Shown here one piece after another: positions 34,318-43,585 of a stretch of 64,000 nt of DNA. Below the pieces are notes generated by a model, which saw only the letters and a list, made by a program, of their open reading frames with translations, did not search any database and was not told the DNA's origin. Source of the stretch: Bacteroidota bacterium (GTDB taxonomy: Bacteria > Bacteroidota > Bacteroidia > Cytophagales > Cyclobacteriaceae); NCBI GenBank assembly GCA_018266395.1, contig JAFEAM010000012.1, positions 295,786 to 359,785 on the forward strand, given 5' to 3'. Made by a program: the position numbers and the translations under genes. How positions within the stretch are numbered: the stretch's first letter is position 1; every line of letters starts with the position of its first letter.

Positions 34318-37300
34318 TGCTCAATGACAATGCACCTTCCGTTCCGAATGTCATCTTCAACCTTCTTGTATTTGATGTCCTTCAACACCTTGCCATCAGG
34401 ATATTGAACAGTAACCTTGTCGTTTCTGCCAGCTACTTTTTCCGACTTCACCGGCATCACTTTTTGTTCCACCTGTGGGGCAGGCTGTTCCGGCGAACCA
34501 CTGCCGCCTTCAAGCAGAGATCGTGACTCGTCTTTCTGCTCGCTGTAACGCTGGCGTCTCATGGTTCTGGCTTCCTGAACCCGTTCAGGCTCCTGCACAG
34601 GGATTTCAGCCTTCATGAGGAAGGAAACGGTTTCTTCATTAACGCGTCCGATGAAACGCTTGAACGCCTCATATCCTTCGAATTTGTAAATGAGAAGAGG
34701 GTCCTTCTGTTCATAAACGGCATTTTGTACACTTTGCTTCAGGTCGTCCATGTCACGGAGATGCTCCTTCCATTGCTGGTCAATAATATCGAGCGTGATA
34801 GCCTTTTCCATCGATCGAACCAGCTCGGCATTCTTAGTGTCAATACACTTTTTCAGAGGTGCTGCGACACCAATTTGCTTCATGCCATCGGTGAATGGGA
34901 CAAGAATATTCTGGATGGTTGCACCCCGTGTTTTGTAGATGTCTTCGATGACCGGCATGGCCCGGGTTGCAACAAGCTTGTTCTTTGCATCATAATAGGT
35001 GAGGGCCTCCTGATACAACTTTTCTGCCAGAAGGGCCTGGTCGAGACTTGTGAAGTCACCCTCGGTCATAGCGAGGTCAAAGCCAAGCACGGTGAGAACA
35101 TTGACCCTGAAGTTCTCAAAACTATCACCCGCTTTTGCATTGATCACCATGTCTTCGCATGTATCAAACAGCATACTGAGAATGTCAAGCTGCAAACGCT
35201 CCCCGAACAATGCATTCTTTCTTCGTTTGTAGATCACTTCGCGCTGTGAGTTCATGACGTTGTCATACTCAAGCAGTCTTTTTCGTATACCGAAGTTGTT
35301 TTCCTCCACCTTCTTTTGTGCGCGCTCAATGGAACTTGTAACCATGGAGTGCGAGATCACTTCACCTTCCTTAAGTCCCAGGCGGTCCATGATACGGGCG
35401 ATACGCTCTGGCATGAACAACCGCATGAGGTTATCTTCCAGCGAAACATAAAACTTGGAAGTTCCGGGGTCACCTTGGCGACCAGACCGGCCACGCAGCT
35501 GGCGGTCTACCCGGCGTGATTCATGACGCTCTGTGCCGATGATGGCCAAACCACCGGCTGCCCGCGATTCCGGGGTCAGTTTGATGTCTGTACCGCGGCC
35601 GGCCATATTGGTTGCAATGGTTACAGTGCCTGGTTTGCCGGCCTCCGCCACGATCTCCGCTTCGCGCTGATGCTGTTTGGCATTCAACACATTGTGCTTG
35701 ATTTTCCGCATCTGGAGCATGCGGCTAAGGAGTTCCGAAATTTCAACTGAGGTAGTACCGACCAGCACCGGCCTGCCTTCTTTGGTTAGAGACACAATTT
35801 CTTCCACCACGGCATTGAATTTCTCGCGGATAGTCTTATACACGAGGTCATCCATGTCTTTGCGCGTGATGGGTTTGTTGGTGGGAATGACCACCACATC
35901 AAGCTTGTAAATATCCCACAACTCACCTGCCTCCGTCTCTGCTGTACCTGTCATCCCTGCCAGCTTGTGGTACATCCGGAAGTAGTTCTGCAGTGTGATG
36001 GTGGCATAAGTCTGTGTGGCATCCTCAACCTTCACGTTTTCCTTCGCTTCAATGGCCTGGTGCAGGCCATCCGAATATCGCCGTCCTTCCAGCACACGGC
36101 CGGTTTGTTCATCTACAATCTTGACCTTTCCATCAACGATGATGTATTCGGTATCTTTTTCAAACAGGGTGTAAGCTTTCAATAACTGATTGACGCTGTG
36201 GATGCGCTGTGACTTTGTGGTGTATTCCCTGATGAGTTCTTCCTTCTTTTCAAATCGCTCACTGGCATTCAGACTTGCATTCTTTTCGATCTTGTTCAGC
36301 TCGGTCCCTATTTCAGGAAGTATGAAGAACCGCGGGTCTTCCCCTTCTCCTGTAATGAGATCGATGCCTTTTTCAGTAAGGTCTACACTGTTGTCTTTTT
36401 CATCGATGACAAAGAAGAGCGGGGCATCGGCCTTGGGCATCTCCTTCTTGTTGTCCTGCAGGTAGAAGTTTTCTGTCTTTTGCAGAATGGCCCTCATGCC
36501 CGTCTCACTGAGGTATTTGATCAGAGGTTTGAATTTGGGCATGCCCCGGTAGGCACGGAAGAGTGCCAACCCGCCGTCTCTTTCATTGCCGTCGGCTATC
36601 ATTTTGCGCGCATCGTTGAGGTACTGTGTGATCAGTTTTTTCTGCGCCTCAACTACCTTGAATATTCTTGGCTTAAGATCATAGAACTCATGCTCATCTC
36701 CGCGCGGCACGGGGCCCGAAATAATAAGAGGCGTACGGGCCTCGTCAATCAAAACACTATCCACCTCGTCCACCATGGCATAATGATGTCCCCGCTGTAC
36801 CAGCTCTTCAGGGTCGCGGGCCATGTTGTCGCGGAGATAGTCAAATCCAAATTCGTTATTCGTTCCGTAAGTAATATCCGCCTGATAGGCATTCCGGCGC
36901 GCCTGCGAGTTGGGTTCGTGCTTGTCGATGCAATCAATGTTGAGTCCGTGAAACTGAAACAGGGGTCCCATCCATTCACTGTCACGACGCGAGAGGTAAT
37001 TATTGACAGTCACAATATGAACGCCTCTTCGTGCCAGGGCATTAAGAAATGCAGGGAAGGTGGCGACGAGCGTTTTCCCCTCACCAGTTGCCATCTCTGC
37101 TATTTTGCCCTCATGCAAGACTATGCCGCCGATGATCTGCACATCATAATGGACCATGTCCCATTTAATGAGAGTGCCGGCTGCCATCCACTGGTTGTAC
37201 CAGCGGGCCTTGTCGCCTTCAATCTTGACATTCTCATACGTGGCAGCGAAGCGGTGGTCGTAATCCTGAGCTGTTACTTCCAGATAGTCATTATCCTTGA

Positions 37301-37664
37301 ACCGGCGCGCAGTTTCCCGTACGATGGCGAATGCGGTGGGCAGCACAGTCATCAGTACCTTCTCCAGTTCCTGATTACGTTCCAATTCCATTTTATCAAT
37401 TTGCTGGAAAATGGCTTCCTTTTCGTGAAGGTCCAGTTCGGGATGATCCTGAATCTGTTGATGAAGGTCCCCCAATTGATCATCAATCGGTTTGAGCGCA
37501 GCATTAATTACGCTGGTAACCTCTTTTGTTTGAGCCCTAAGTTGGTCATGCGTAAGGTTCAGCAGTTTCTCCCCCTCTTTCTTGGTCGCTTCCACCAGCG
37601 GCATCACCCGCTTGATATCTTTGTCCGATTTCGTTCCGAATATTTTGGCTATGAATTGTAACAT
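34314..37664 (-). CDS. secA: Preprotein translocase ATPase SecA
   Basis: A 1,116-residue SecA, the motor driving proteins through SecYEG. Walker A MATGEGKT at 191-198, DEVD at 299-302, then IDEARTPLIISG; helicase motif VGTTSVEISELLS and TNMAGRGTDIKL near the middle; RVDRQLRGRSGRQGDPG. Compared with E. coli (901 residues) the extra length is an insertion of about 90 residues after 330 and an extended C-terminus. The tail ends RNGRCIVIEQ and lacks the CxC zinc motif used for SecB binding. Fully conserved otherwise. Confidence 0.97.
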   Translation of the reverse strand: MLQFIAKIFGTKSDKDIKRVMPLVEATKKEGEKLLNLTHDQLRAQTKEVTSVINAALKPIDDQLGDLHQQIQDHPELDLHEKEAIFQQIDKMELERNQELEKVLMTVLPTAFAIVRETARRFKDNDYLEVTAQDYDHRFAATYENVKIEGDKARWYNQWMAAGTLIKWDMVHYDVQIIGGIVLHEGKIAEMATGEGKTLVATFPAFLNALARRGVHIVTVNNYLSRRDSEWMGPLFQFHGLNIDCIDKHEPNSQARRNAYQADITYGTNNEFGFDYLRDNMARDPEELVQRGHHYAMVDEVDSVLIDEARTPLIISGPVPRGDEHEFYDLKPRIFKVVEAQKKLITQYLNDARKMIADGNERDGGLALFRAYRGMPKFKPLIKYLSETGMRAILQKTENFYLQDNKKEMPKADAPLFFVIDEKDNSVDLTEKGIDLITGEGEDPRFFILPEIGTELNKIEKNASLNASERFEKKEELIREYTTKSQRIHSVNQLLKAYTLFEKDTEYIIVDGKVKIVDEQTGRVLEGRRYSDGLHQAIEAKENVKVEDATQTYATITLQNYFRMYHKLAGMTGTAETEAGELWDIYKLDVVVIPTNKPITRKDMDDLVYKTIREKFNAVVEEIVSLTKEGRPVLVGTTSVEISELLSRMLQMRKIKHNVLNAKQHQREAEIVAEAGKPGTVTIATNMAGRGTDIKLTPESRAAGGLAIIGTERHESRRVDRQLRGRSGRQGDPGTSKFYVSLEDNLMRLFMPERIARIMDRLGLKEGEVISHSMVTSSIERAQKKVEENNFGIRKRLLEYDNVMNSQREVIYKRRKNALFGERLQLDILSMLFDTCEDMVINAKAGDSFENFRVNVLTVLGFDLAMTEGDFTSLDQALLAEKLYQEALTYYDAKNKLVATRAMPVIEDIYKTRGATIQNILVPFTDGMKQIGVAAPLKKCIDTKNAELVRSMEKAITLDIIDQQWKEHLRDMDDLKQSVQNAVYEQKDPLLIYKFEGYEAFKRFIGRVNEETVSFLMKAEIPVQEPERVQEARTMRRQRYSEQKDESRSLLEGGSGSPEQPAPQVEQKVMPVKSEKVAGRNDKVTVQYPDGKVLKDIKYKKVEDDIRNGRCIVIEQ

Positions 37665-38075
37665 GTGAATTGCTTAACCCTTACACTAGTCTGAACCCTC
37701 CAGGTGGCGTCAAAAGGCAACCCGGGAGCAGTCAAATGGGGCGTAAAGTTAAGGTTTTCAGCTCGCAATAATAGTTCCACCTTTTCAGGAACGGCATTTT
37801 GGCAGGTCCAATTCAGCATTGCCCAAGAGTGCCGGATCACTCCTTTCTAAGGAAATTAACAGGATTGGCCTTCGAGAATTTAAAGGATTTGGGATAGAAC
37901 GGTTAATTATCCGGCGCCCATTATGATTCCAACGCTCATCAGGAGCAATCCGGGACTGATGCCGAGTTTACAGGGCAGTCTCTCTAGCCACAAGGGTTGA
38001 CGAATATCCCAATGGTAATTGCAATCAGGCTGGCAGTTGTCATTTCAATGAGAAAGCCACGCCTGACGTTTGCTC
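37665..38075. other. Intergenic region between dapF and secA
   Basis: 411 bases. The part next to dapF (37907-38043) holds a broken small membrane gene, listed separately. The rest presumably includes the secA promoter: TAACTTTA at 37751-37744 on the minus strand is one mismatch from TAnnTTTG but would leave a 70-base leader and has no matching TTG. No RNA gene or terminator was recognised. Confidence 0.4.
37907..38043 (-). pseudogene. Frameshifted small two-helix membrane protein gene
   Basis: From ATG 38043 the frame reads MTTASLIAITIGIFVNP and then stops at 37984. One base shift near 37995 opens PLWLERLPCKLGISPG and continues through a second hydrophobic stretch LLLMSVGIIMGAG to TAA at 37907. 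Joined, it is a 45-residue protein with two membrane helices around a short loop, 32 bases downstream of dapF. Either a decayed gene or a sequencing error in a real mini-gene. No family is recognised. Confidence 0.35.
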
Positions 38076-38864
38076 CTATTTGCCGGTCAGGTAATCCGTT
38101 TCGAACACAAGCTGAACCGGCCCCTGAAACCAGACATCAGAGAAGGAGCCATCATCGTTCTTTTTGAAACCAACTTCCAGTTTGCCTCCCCGCGCCGAGA
38201 GCCGAACGGGCGAGATCAATCCAAACTTGCCTGAGGCTACCAGTGCGCAGGCGGTAGCTCCGGATCCGCTGGAGTAGGTTTCATCTTCGACCCCTCTTTC
38301 ATAAATGCGGAAGGCAACGGTTCCGTCGGGCTGAACTTCTGCAAAATTGGCATTGGTGCCTTTCGGATGATACATTTCACCATAACGGATCTTCCTTCCT
38401 TCTTCAAAAACGGGATAGCAGTTTAGTTGTGTGACAAACCTGACGTGATGATCTGTGCCGGTATTGATATAGAAATCATTTTCCCCTTTCACAAGCGGAG
38501 GGGGCACTTTCAAAAGTGATACCCTGATCACACCAGGCGTGACAATCCTCGCTTCATGCGGTCCGTCGTGAGCCATAAAATTGGCCTTCCCTTCAATCAT
38601 GCCAAGATGATGCGCCAGATGTACAATGGCACGGCATCCATTCCCGCAAAAGGTCTGGCTTCCATCGCGGTTGTGATAGATCATCCTGAAGTCGTATCCC
38701 TCTTCACGTTCCAGCCGGATTAGGCCGTCGGCTCCAATTCCAAAACGGCGGTCACAGAGCCGGTCAATTTCCTCGTTGGTGAAATGAGCTTGATTTGTGC
38801 GGTTATCTACCAGAATGAAATCATTTCCGGCAGCCTGGTATTTGTACAGATGCACACGTTCCAT
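38076..38864 (-). CDS. dapF: Diaminopimelate epimerase-like protein
   Basis: A 262-residue member of the DapF family, which interconverts LL- and meso-diaminopimelate for lysine and peptidoglycan. Cys73 in FCGNGCR is one catalytic cysteine. The second, normally C in ETLSCGTG, is Ser199 here (ETYSSGSGATA, codon AGC). Substrate-binding AAGNDF (11-16), FGIGADGL and HNRDGSQ are intact. With one thiol missing the two-base mechanism would be altered, though serine may partly replace it. It follows DUF4834 by ten bases in the carB direction. Confidence 0.85.
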   Translation of the reverse strand: MERVHLYKYQAAGNDFILVDNRTNQAHFTNEEIDRLCDRRFGIGADGLIRLEREEGYDFRMIYHNRDGSQTFCGNGCRAIVHLAHHLGMIEGKANFMAHDGPHEARIVTPGVIRVSLLKVPPPLVKGENDFYINTGTDHHVRFVTQLNCYPVFEEGRKIRYGEMYHPKGTNANFAEVQPDGTVAFRIYERGVEDETYSSGSGATACALVASGKFGLISPVRLSARGGKLEVGFKKNDDGSFSDVWFQGPVQLVFETDYLTGK

Positions 38865-38874
38865 GGCCAGAGAA

Positions 38875-39090
38875 CTATTTTACTTCTTCGTAGTCGATAT
38901 ACTCACCGCCTTTGAAGTCACTCTTTTTGCCGGTCTTGCCGGGCATCCGGTCAACATTGATCTTGCCGTCCTGCGCCTCCCGGCGGTACCGGGGAGGCTG
39001 TTGCATGCGACTGCCTGAGCCCAGGAAAATCACACTGATCTTGTTGAGGAGATAAATCAACAGTACCAGTATGATGATGAGTTTAAACAT
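38875..39090 (-). CDS. DUF4834 family small membrane protein
   Basis: A 71-residue protein: one N-terminal membrane helix (FKLIIILVLLIYLLNKISVIF) and a basic soluble tail with the family's GEYIDYEEVK end. DUF4834 occurs in Bacteroidota, often beside dapF. Function unknown. ATG 39090 is preferred to ATG 39111, which would overlap the -7 element at 39116-39109. Confidence 0.75.
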   Translation of the reverse strand: MFKLIIILVLLIYLLNKISVIFLGSGSRMQQPPRYRREAQDGKINVDRMPGKTGKKSDFKGGEYIDYEEVK

Positions 39091-39108
39091 ATTGATATAA
39101 CGATAACA

Positions 39109-39116
39109 CAAAGTTA
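39109..39116 (-). promoter_or_regulatory. -7 element TAACTTTG for DUF4834-dapF
   Basis: TAACTTTG is a full match to TAnnTTTG, 18 bases upstream of the DUF4834 ATG. No TTG at -33. Confidence 0.45.
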
Positions 39117-39123
39117 ATCGTTT

Positions 39124-39152
39124 CCGCCTGAACGGGCTTTTGATCCAGGCGG
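39124..39152 (-). terminator. Candidate terminator hairpin after carB
   Basis: CCGCCTG (39124-39130) and CAGGCGG (39146-39152) form a perfect 7-bp GC-rich stem with a 15-base loop, 14 bases after the carB stop. The U tract is missing, so termination is likely weak. Confidence 0.35.
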
Positions 39153-39165
39153 CGTGAGATCACCG

Positions 39166-41982
39166 CTATCGGCTCAAATACAGATTCCTTTCAGCGTAAA
39201 TGTTGAGGAAATAGTCGTCCATCAGATCATCAATGAAGTAAATGGCTTCTCCTGTAGATTTCATTTCAGGGCCAAGTTCTTTATTGACATCCGGGAACTT
39301 GCTGAACGAGAACACAGGAACCTTGATGGCATAACCCCTTTTTACCGGATTGAATTGGAAGTCTTTCACCTTCTTCTGACCCAGCATGACCTTGGTGGCA
39401 TAATTCACATAGGGTTCATCGTAGGCTTTGCAGATAAAAGGCACAGTGCGTGAAGCGCGCGGATTGGCCTCGATTACATAGACTTTGTCGTTCTTGATGG
39501 CGAACTGAATGTTGATCAATCCAACAGTCTTCAGCGCCACGGCGATTCGTTTGGTGTAGCTCTCAATTTGCTTGACTACAAAATCGCCCAGATTGTAAGG
39601 CGGCAACACGGCATAGGAATCACCAGAATGGATGCCGGCTGGTTCAATGTGCTGCATGATGCCGATGATATATACATCTTCACCATCACAAATGGCGTCA
39701 GCCTCAGCCTCTATCGCACCATCCAAAAAATGATCCAGCAACACTTTGTTTTCCGGGAGATGTTTCCAGATATCAATGATGTGATTCTCAAGCTCGGTCT
39801 CATTGATGACGATCTTCATGCTCTGACCTCCCAGAACGTAGGAGGGTCTGACGAGAAGAGGGAATCCAATGGTTTTGGAAACTTCGAGGGCCTCATCGGC
39901 ATTTGTGGCCACACCGAAATCGGGATAAGGAATGTTGAGGTCTTTCAGAAGGGATGAGAAACTACCCCGGTCTTCGGCAAGATCAAGCGCATCAAATGAA
40001 GTGCCCATGATTTTGACTCCATACTTATGCAGTTTCTCCGCAAGTTTAAGAGCTGTCTGACCACCGAGCTGCACGATTACACCCTCGGGCTTCTCATGCT
40101 GGATCAGATCCCACAGGTGTTCCCAGAAGACAGGTTCAAAGTAGAGTTTGTCGGCTATGTCAAAGTCGGTTGATACAGTCTCCGGATTGCAATTCAGCAT
40201 GATGGTCTCATATCCGCATTCCTTTGCGGCCAGCACACCATGGACACATGAATAGTCGAACTCGATTCCCTGCCCGATACGATTGGGACCCGAACCCAGA
40301 ATGATCACTTTTTTTCTGTGAGAAACGACTGACTCGTTTTCAGTATCATAAGTAGAATAGTAATAAGGAGTACGAGCCTCAAACTCTGCAGCACAGGTAT
40401 CGACAAGTTTGTAAACACGGTTTATTCCCATCTCCCTTCTCTTCTTATGCACTTCGCTTTCGAGACATCCCATCAAGTGGCCAAGTTGGCGATCTGCATA
40501 TCCCTTCTCCTTTGCCTTTCTCATCAGGTCAACCGGGATGGTGTCCAGTTTATACTTCTCGATCTCTTGTTCCAGTTCAACAAGCTCCCAAATCTGCTCC
40601 AGGAACCACTTGTCGATTTTGGTGAGTGATTGAATGGTCTTCATGGAGATACCAAGTCTCATGGCATCATAAATATGGAACAGGCGGTTCCAGCTTGGGT
40701 GCTCGAGGCTGGCCAGCAGTTCTGCCTGCTTTGTAAGACCTTTACCATCTGCACCAAGTCCGTTCCGCCGGATTTCCAGCGATTGACACGCTTTCTGCAA
40801 TGCCTCCTGGAAGTTGCGACCGATGCCCATCACTTCACCCACAGACTTCATCTGCAATCCAAGCCTGCGATCCGCTCCCTGGAACTTGTCAAAATTCCAG
40901 CGTGGAATTTTGACGATCACGTAGTCCAGTGCCGGTTCAAAATATGCCGTCGTGGTGCCCGTGATCGCATTCGTCAATTCATCCAGATTGTAGCCGATGG
41001 CAAGTTTGGCGGCAATCTTTGCAATGGGATAACCTGTTGCCTTCGACGCCAGAGCAGAGGACCTTGAAACGCGGGGGTTGATCTCAATGCCGATGATTTC
41101 GTCGTCGTTGTTTGGATTGACTGCAAACTGAACATTGCATCCACCCGCAAATTTTCCGATTCCATTCATCATTCGAATGGCAAGATCACGCATGTGCTGA
41201 TAGACTGTGTCAGGCAACGTCATGGCCGGGGCGACAGTAATTGAGTCTCCCGTGTGGATGCCCATCGGATCAAAATTTTCGATGGAGCAAATAATAATCA
41301 CGTTACCCTTCTGGTCGCGGAGTAATTCAAGCTCATACTCTTTCCACCCCATGATGCTTTTCTCCACCAGAACTTCGTGAATAGGGGAAGCATGGAGTCC
41401 GCGATTGAGGGCTGTATCAAAATCCTCGGGTTTTTCTACAAAACCACCTCCTGTACCACCCAATGTGAACGAAGGGCGAATAACCAGCGGAAACCCGATC
41501 TCCTGAGCGATTTCCTTCCCTTCCAGAAAGGAAGTAGCAGTAGCGCCTTTGCATACCCCTACACCCAGTTCGTGCATCTTCAGCCTGAATTTCTCCCGGT
41601 CTTCAGTGGTCTCAATGGCGAGAATGTCAACACCGATAATCTTGACACCGTAATGCTGCCAGATCCCGGCTTTGTCACACTCGATGCAAAGATTGAGCGC
41701 CGTTTGCCCACCCATCGTGGGCAGAACTGCGTCGATATGGTGTTTATCAAGGATCTCCCTGATGTATTTCTTCTCCAGCGGTTTCAGATATACATGATCG
41801 GCGTTGATCTTGTCGGTCATGATGGTGGCTGGGTTGGAATTGATGAGGACTACCTCAATTCCTTCTTCACGAAGGGAGCGGGCTGCCTGAGAGCCGGCGT
41901 AATCGAACTCACAGGCCTGTCCAATAATAATAGGTCCGCTTCCGATGATTAGTACGGAGCGAATACTTCTGTCGCGGGGCAT
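39166..41982 (-). CDS. carB: Carbamoyl-phosphate synthase large subunit
   Basis: A 938-residue synthase making carbamoyl phosphate for pyrimidines and arginine. Both ATP-grasp halves are present (IGSGPIIIGQACEFDYAG at the start, ILGSGPNRIGQGIEFDYS in the second half), each with the GGQTALNL/GGQTALKL motif. It ends YAERNLYLSR after about 935 residues: the C-terminal MGS-like allosteric domain (about 130 residues in E. coli) is absent, so UMP/ornithine regulation is not expected. Same length is usual in related phylum members. The small subunit carA is not in the window. Confidence 0.95.
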   Translation of the reverse strand: MPRDRSIRSVLIIGSGPIIIGQACEFDYAGSQAARSLREEGIEVVLINSNPATIMTDKINADHVYLKPLEKKYIREILDKHHIDAVLPTMGGQTALNLCIECDKAGIWQHYGVKIIGVDILAIETTEDREKFRLKMHELGVGVCKGATATSFLEGKEIAQEIGFPLVIRPSFTLGGTGGGFVEKPEDFDTALNRGLHASPIHEVLVEKSIMGWKEYELELLRDQKGNVIIICSIENFDPMGIHTGDSITVAPAMTLPDTVYQHMRDLAIRMMNGIGKFAGGCNVQFAVNPNNDDEIIGIEINPRVSRSSALASKATGYPIAKIAAKLAIGYNLDELTNAITGTTTAYFEPALDYVIVKIPRWNFDKFQGADRRLGLQMKSVGEVMGIGRNFQEALQKACQSLEIRRNGLGADGKGLTKQAELLASLEHPSWNRLFHIYDAMRLGISMKTIQSLTKIDKWFLEQIWELVELEQEIEKYKLDTIPVDLMRKAKEKGYADRQLGHLMGCLESEVHKKRREMGINRVYKLVDTCAAEFEARTPYYYSTYDTENESVVSHRKKVIILGSGPNRIGQGIEFDYSCVHGVLAAKECGYETIMLNCNPETVSTDFDIADKLYFEPVFWEHLWDLIQHEKPEGVIVQLGGQTALKLAEKLHKYGVKIMGTSFDALDLAEDRGSFSSLLKDLNIPYPDFGVATNADEALEVSKTIGFPLLVRPSYVLGGQSMKIVINETELENHIIDIWKHLPENKVLLDHFLDGAIEAEADAICDGEDVYIIGIMQHIEPAGIHSGDSYAVLPPYNLGDFVVKQIESYTKRIAVALKTVGLINIQFAIKNDKVYVIEANPRASRTVPFICKAYDEPYVNYATKVMLGQKKVKDFQFNPVKRGYAIKVPVFSFSKFPDVNKELGPEMKSTGEAIYFIDDLMDDYFLNIYAERNLYLSR

Positions 41983-42014
41983 CTCTGATGGGGGAATTGT
42001 TGGGTAAACCGGCG

Positions 42015-42022
42015 CAAAAATA
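42015..42022 (-). promoter_or_regulatory. -7 element TATTTTTG for carB
   Basis: TATTTTTG matches TAnnTTTG, 32 bases before the carB ATG. The remaining 41983-42253 gap shows no gene or other recognisable element. Confidence 0.4.
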
Positions 42023-42253
42023 GATCACGGAAACCACGTATGGGAGGAATTGCATTTTTAATTTTTTGCTGGCCCTTTTGCACCCCGTGGCAGCCAAAGA
42101 ATTGTGTGAAAAAGGCTCAAACTACTTATGCGGGCGCGAGGAAGGGAAGTTCGTCGTCCGAATTATCAATCACGAGCCAGGAAGCGGACTGTTTGCACAG
42201 AGGCAGATTGGTCCGATGTGCACTATTCAGTCAGATTTGAAGCGGGCAGCTGA

Positions 42254-43585
42254 TCAGATCAGGTTCCTGGCCTTAAGCTCCAGGTATTTATTGATCGTCT
42301 GCACGGTAAGGTTTTCCGGTGCGGTGAGGATGGTATGAATACCATGACGATTCAGTTCTCCAACAATCATCTTTTTTTCATAACTGAATTTTTCTGCGAT
42401 AGCCTTGTGATAAACGGACCGGATGTCTTTGGCAGGATGGTCGAGGAGGGCCTTCAGTTCAGTATTCTCAAAGAAAACAACCACCAGTACGTGCCGGTGC
42501 GCCAAATTTTTCAAATACGGAAGTTGCCGTTCCATGGCGTACAGGCTTTCAAAGTTGGTGAAAAGAAGCAGCAGGCTTCTTTGTGTGAGTTTATTCCTGA
42601 TATGAAGATGAAGACGTGAAAAATCGGATTCAGGAAAAGATGTCTTCTGGTGATATAGCACTTCAAGGATCAAGCCAATTTGATTGTTCTTTCTGCTTGC
42701 AGGAACCATGTTGCCGATGCGGTCACTGAATGTAATTAAGCCCGCTTTGTCATATTTCTTGACTGCAATATTGGAAATGATGAGGCTTGCATTAATAGCA
42801 TAATCCAGCAGCGACATTCCTTGAAATGGCATTTGCATGACCCTGCCTTTGTCAATGATGCAATACACCTGCTGGGATCGTTCGTCCTGGTACTGATTGA
42901 CCATTAACCTGGATCGCCGCGCAGTGGCCTTCCAGTTTAGGGTACGGATATCGTCACCACCCACATATTCACGAATCATTTCAAACTCTTGGTTGTGACC
43001 GATCTTGCGGATCTTCTTCACTCCCGCTTCTGTCAGACGATTGTTGATGGCGAGCAGCTCGTATTTTCGCATCTGGAGAAATGATGGATATACCGGCACC
43101 AACTTCGGCTCACCCCATTGGAATCTTCTGGCAACAAGCCGGAGCGGAGTACTCACAAGTGCGTTAACCACACCGAATGAATACTCTCCTCTTTTCACAG
43201 GTTTGAGTTGATAATTGACCAGCTGCTGTTCGCCAGGCGGCAGATGAAAATTGAATTCCAGGTCGCGTCGCTGAAATTGATGAGGGATTTCATCAAATAG
43301 CCTAATGGATATTTTGAAGGTATAATGGTTCTGAACCAAAATCCCGATTGCATTATCATCCCCGTTGGATAAACGATCCGGTGTTTGCCGTTCTCCGGAT
43401 ACTCCGCGACTGGCGCGGAATAACAAGATGAGATCAGTTATGATGAAGGCGACAAAAGTGAAGAATACTATTTTGGGTACAAGGGTGTTGATTTTGAGAA
43501 CAAAGCAGAGAATAAAGAGAAAGGACAGTAAGCCACTTATAGTGAAAAGCCGGTTGTTAAGAAAAAGATGCCGGTAGCCTTTCAT
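42254..43585 (-). CDS. DUF58 domain protein
   Basis: A 443-residue membrane protein: two helices near the N-terminus (about 12-30 and 36-56), then a soluble part with the DUF58 core, GGDDIRTLNWKATARRSRLMVNQY followed by VYCIIDKGR, the start of a vWA-like fold. DUF58 proteins travel with MoxR ATPases and are thought to be their substrates or adaptors. It ends the seven-gene minus-strand run and overlaps the MoxR stop by one base. Confidence 0.9.
   Translation of the reverse strand: MKGYRHLFLNNRLFTISGLLSFLFILCFVLKINTLVPKIVFFTFVAFIITDLILLFRASRGVSGERQTPDRLSNGDDNAIGILVQNHYTFKISIRLFDEIPHQFQRRDLEFNFHLPPGEQQLVNYQLKPVKRGEYSFGVVNALVSTPLRLVARRFQWGEPKLVPVYPSFLQMRKYELLAINNRLTEAGVKKIRKIGHNQEFEMIREYVGGDDIRTLNWKATARRSRLMVNQYQDERSQQVYCIIDKGRVMQMPFQGMSLLDYAINASLIISNIAVKKYDKAGLITFSDRIGNMVPASRKNNQIGLILEVLYHQKTSFPESDFSRLHLHIRNKLTQRSLLLLFTNFESLYAMERQLPYLKNLAHRHVLVVVFFENTELKALLDHPAKDIRSVYHKAIAEKFSYEKKMIVGELNRHGIHTILTAPENLTVQTINKYLELKARNLI

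Noticed and set aside
36480-37661. Long open frame of 393 codons on the plus strand
   Set aside because: It is antisense to secA, which has every expected motif; no family match or promoter.
42066-42338. Plus-strand open frame in the gap before DUF58
   Set aside because: It has no recognisable domain and overlaps the DUF58 end; compositional chance is sufficient.
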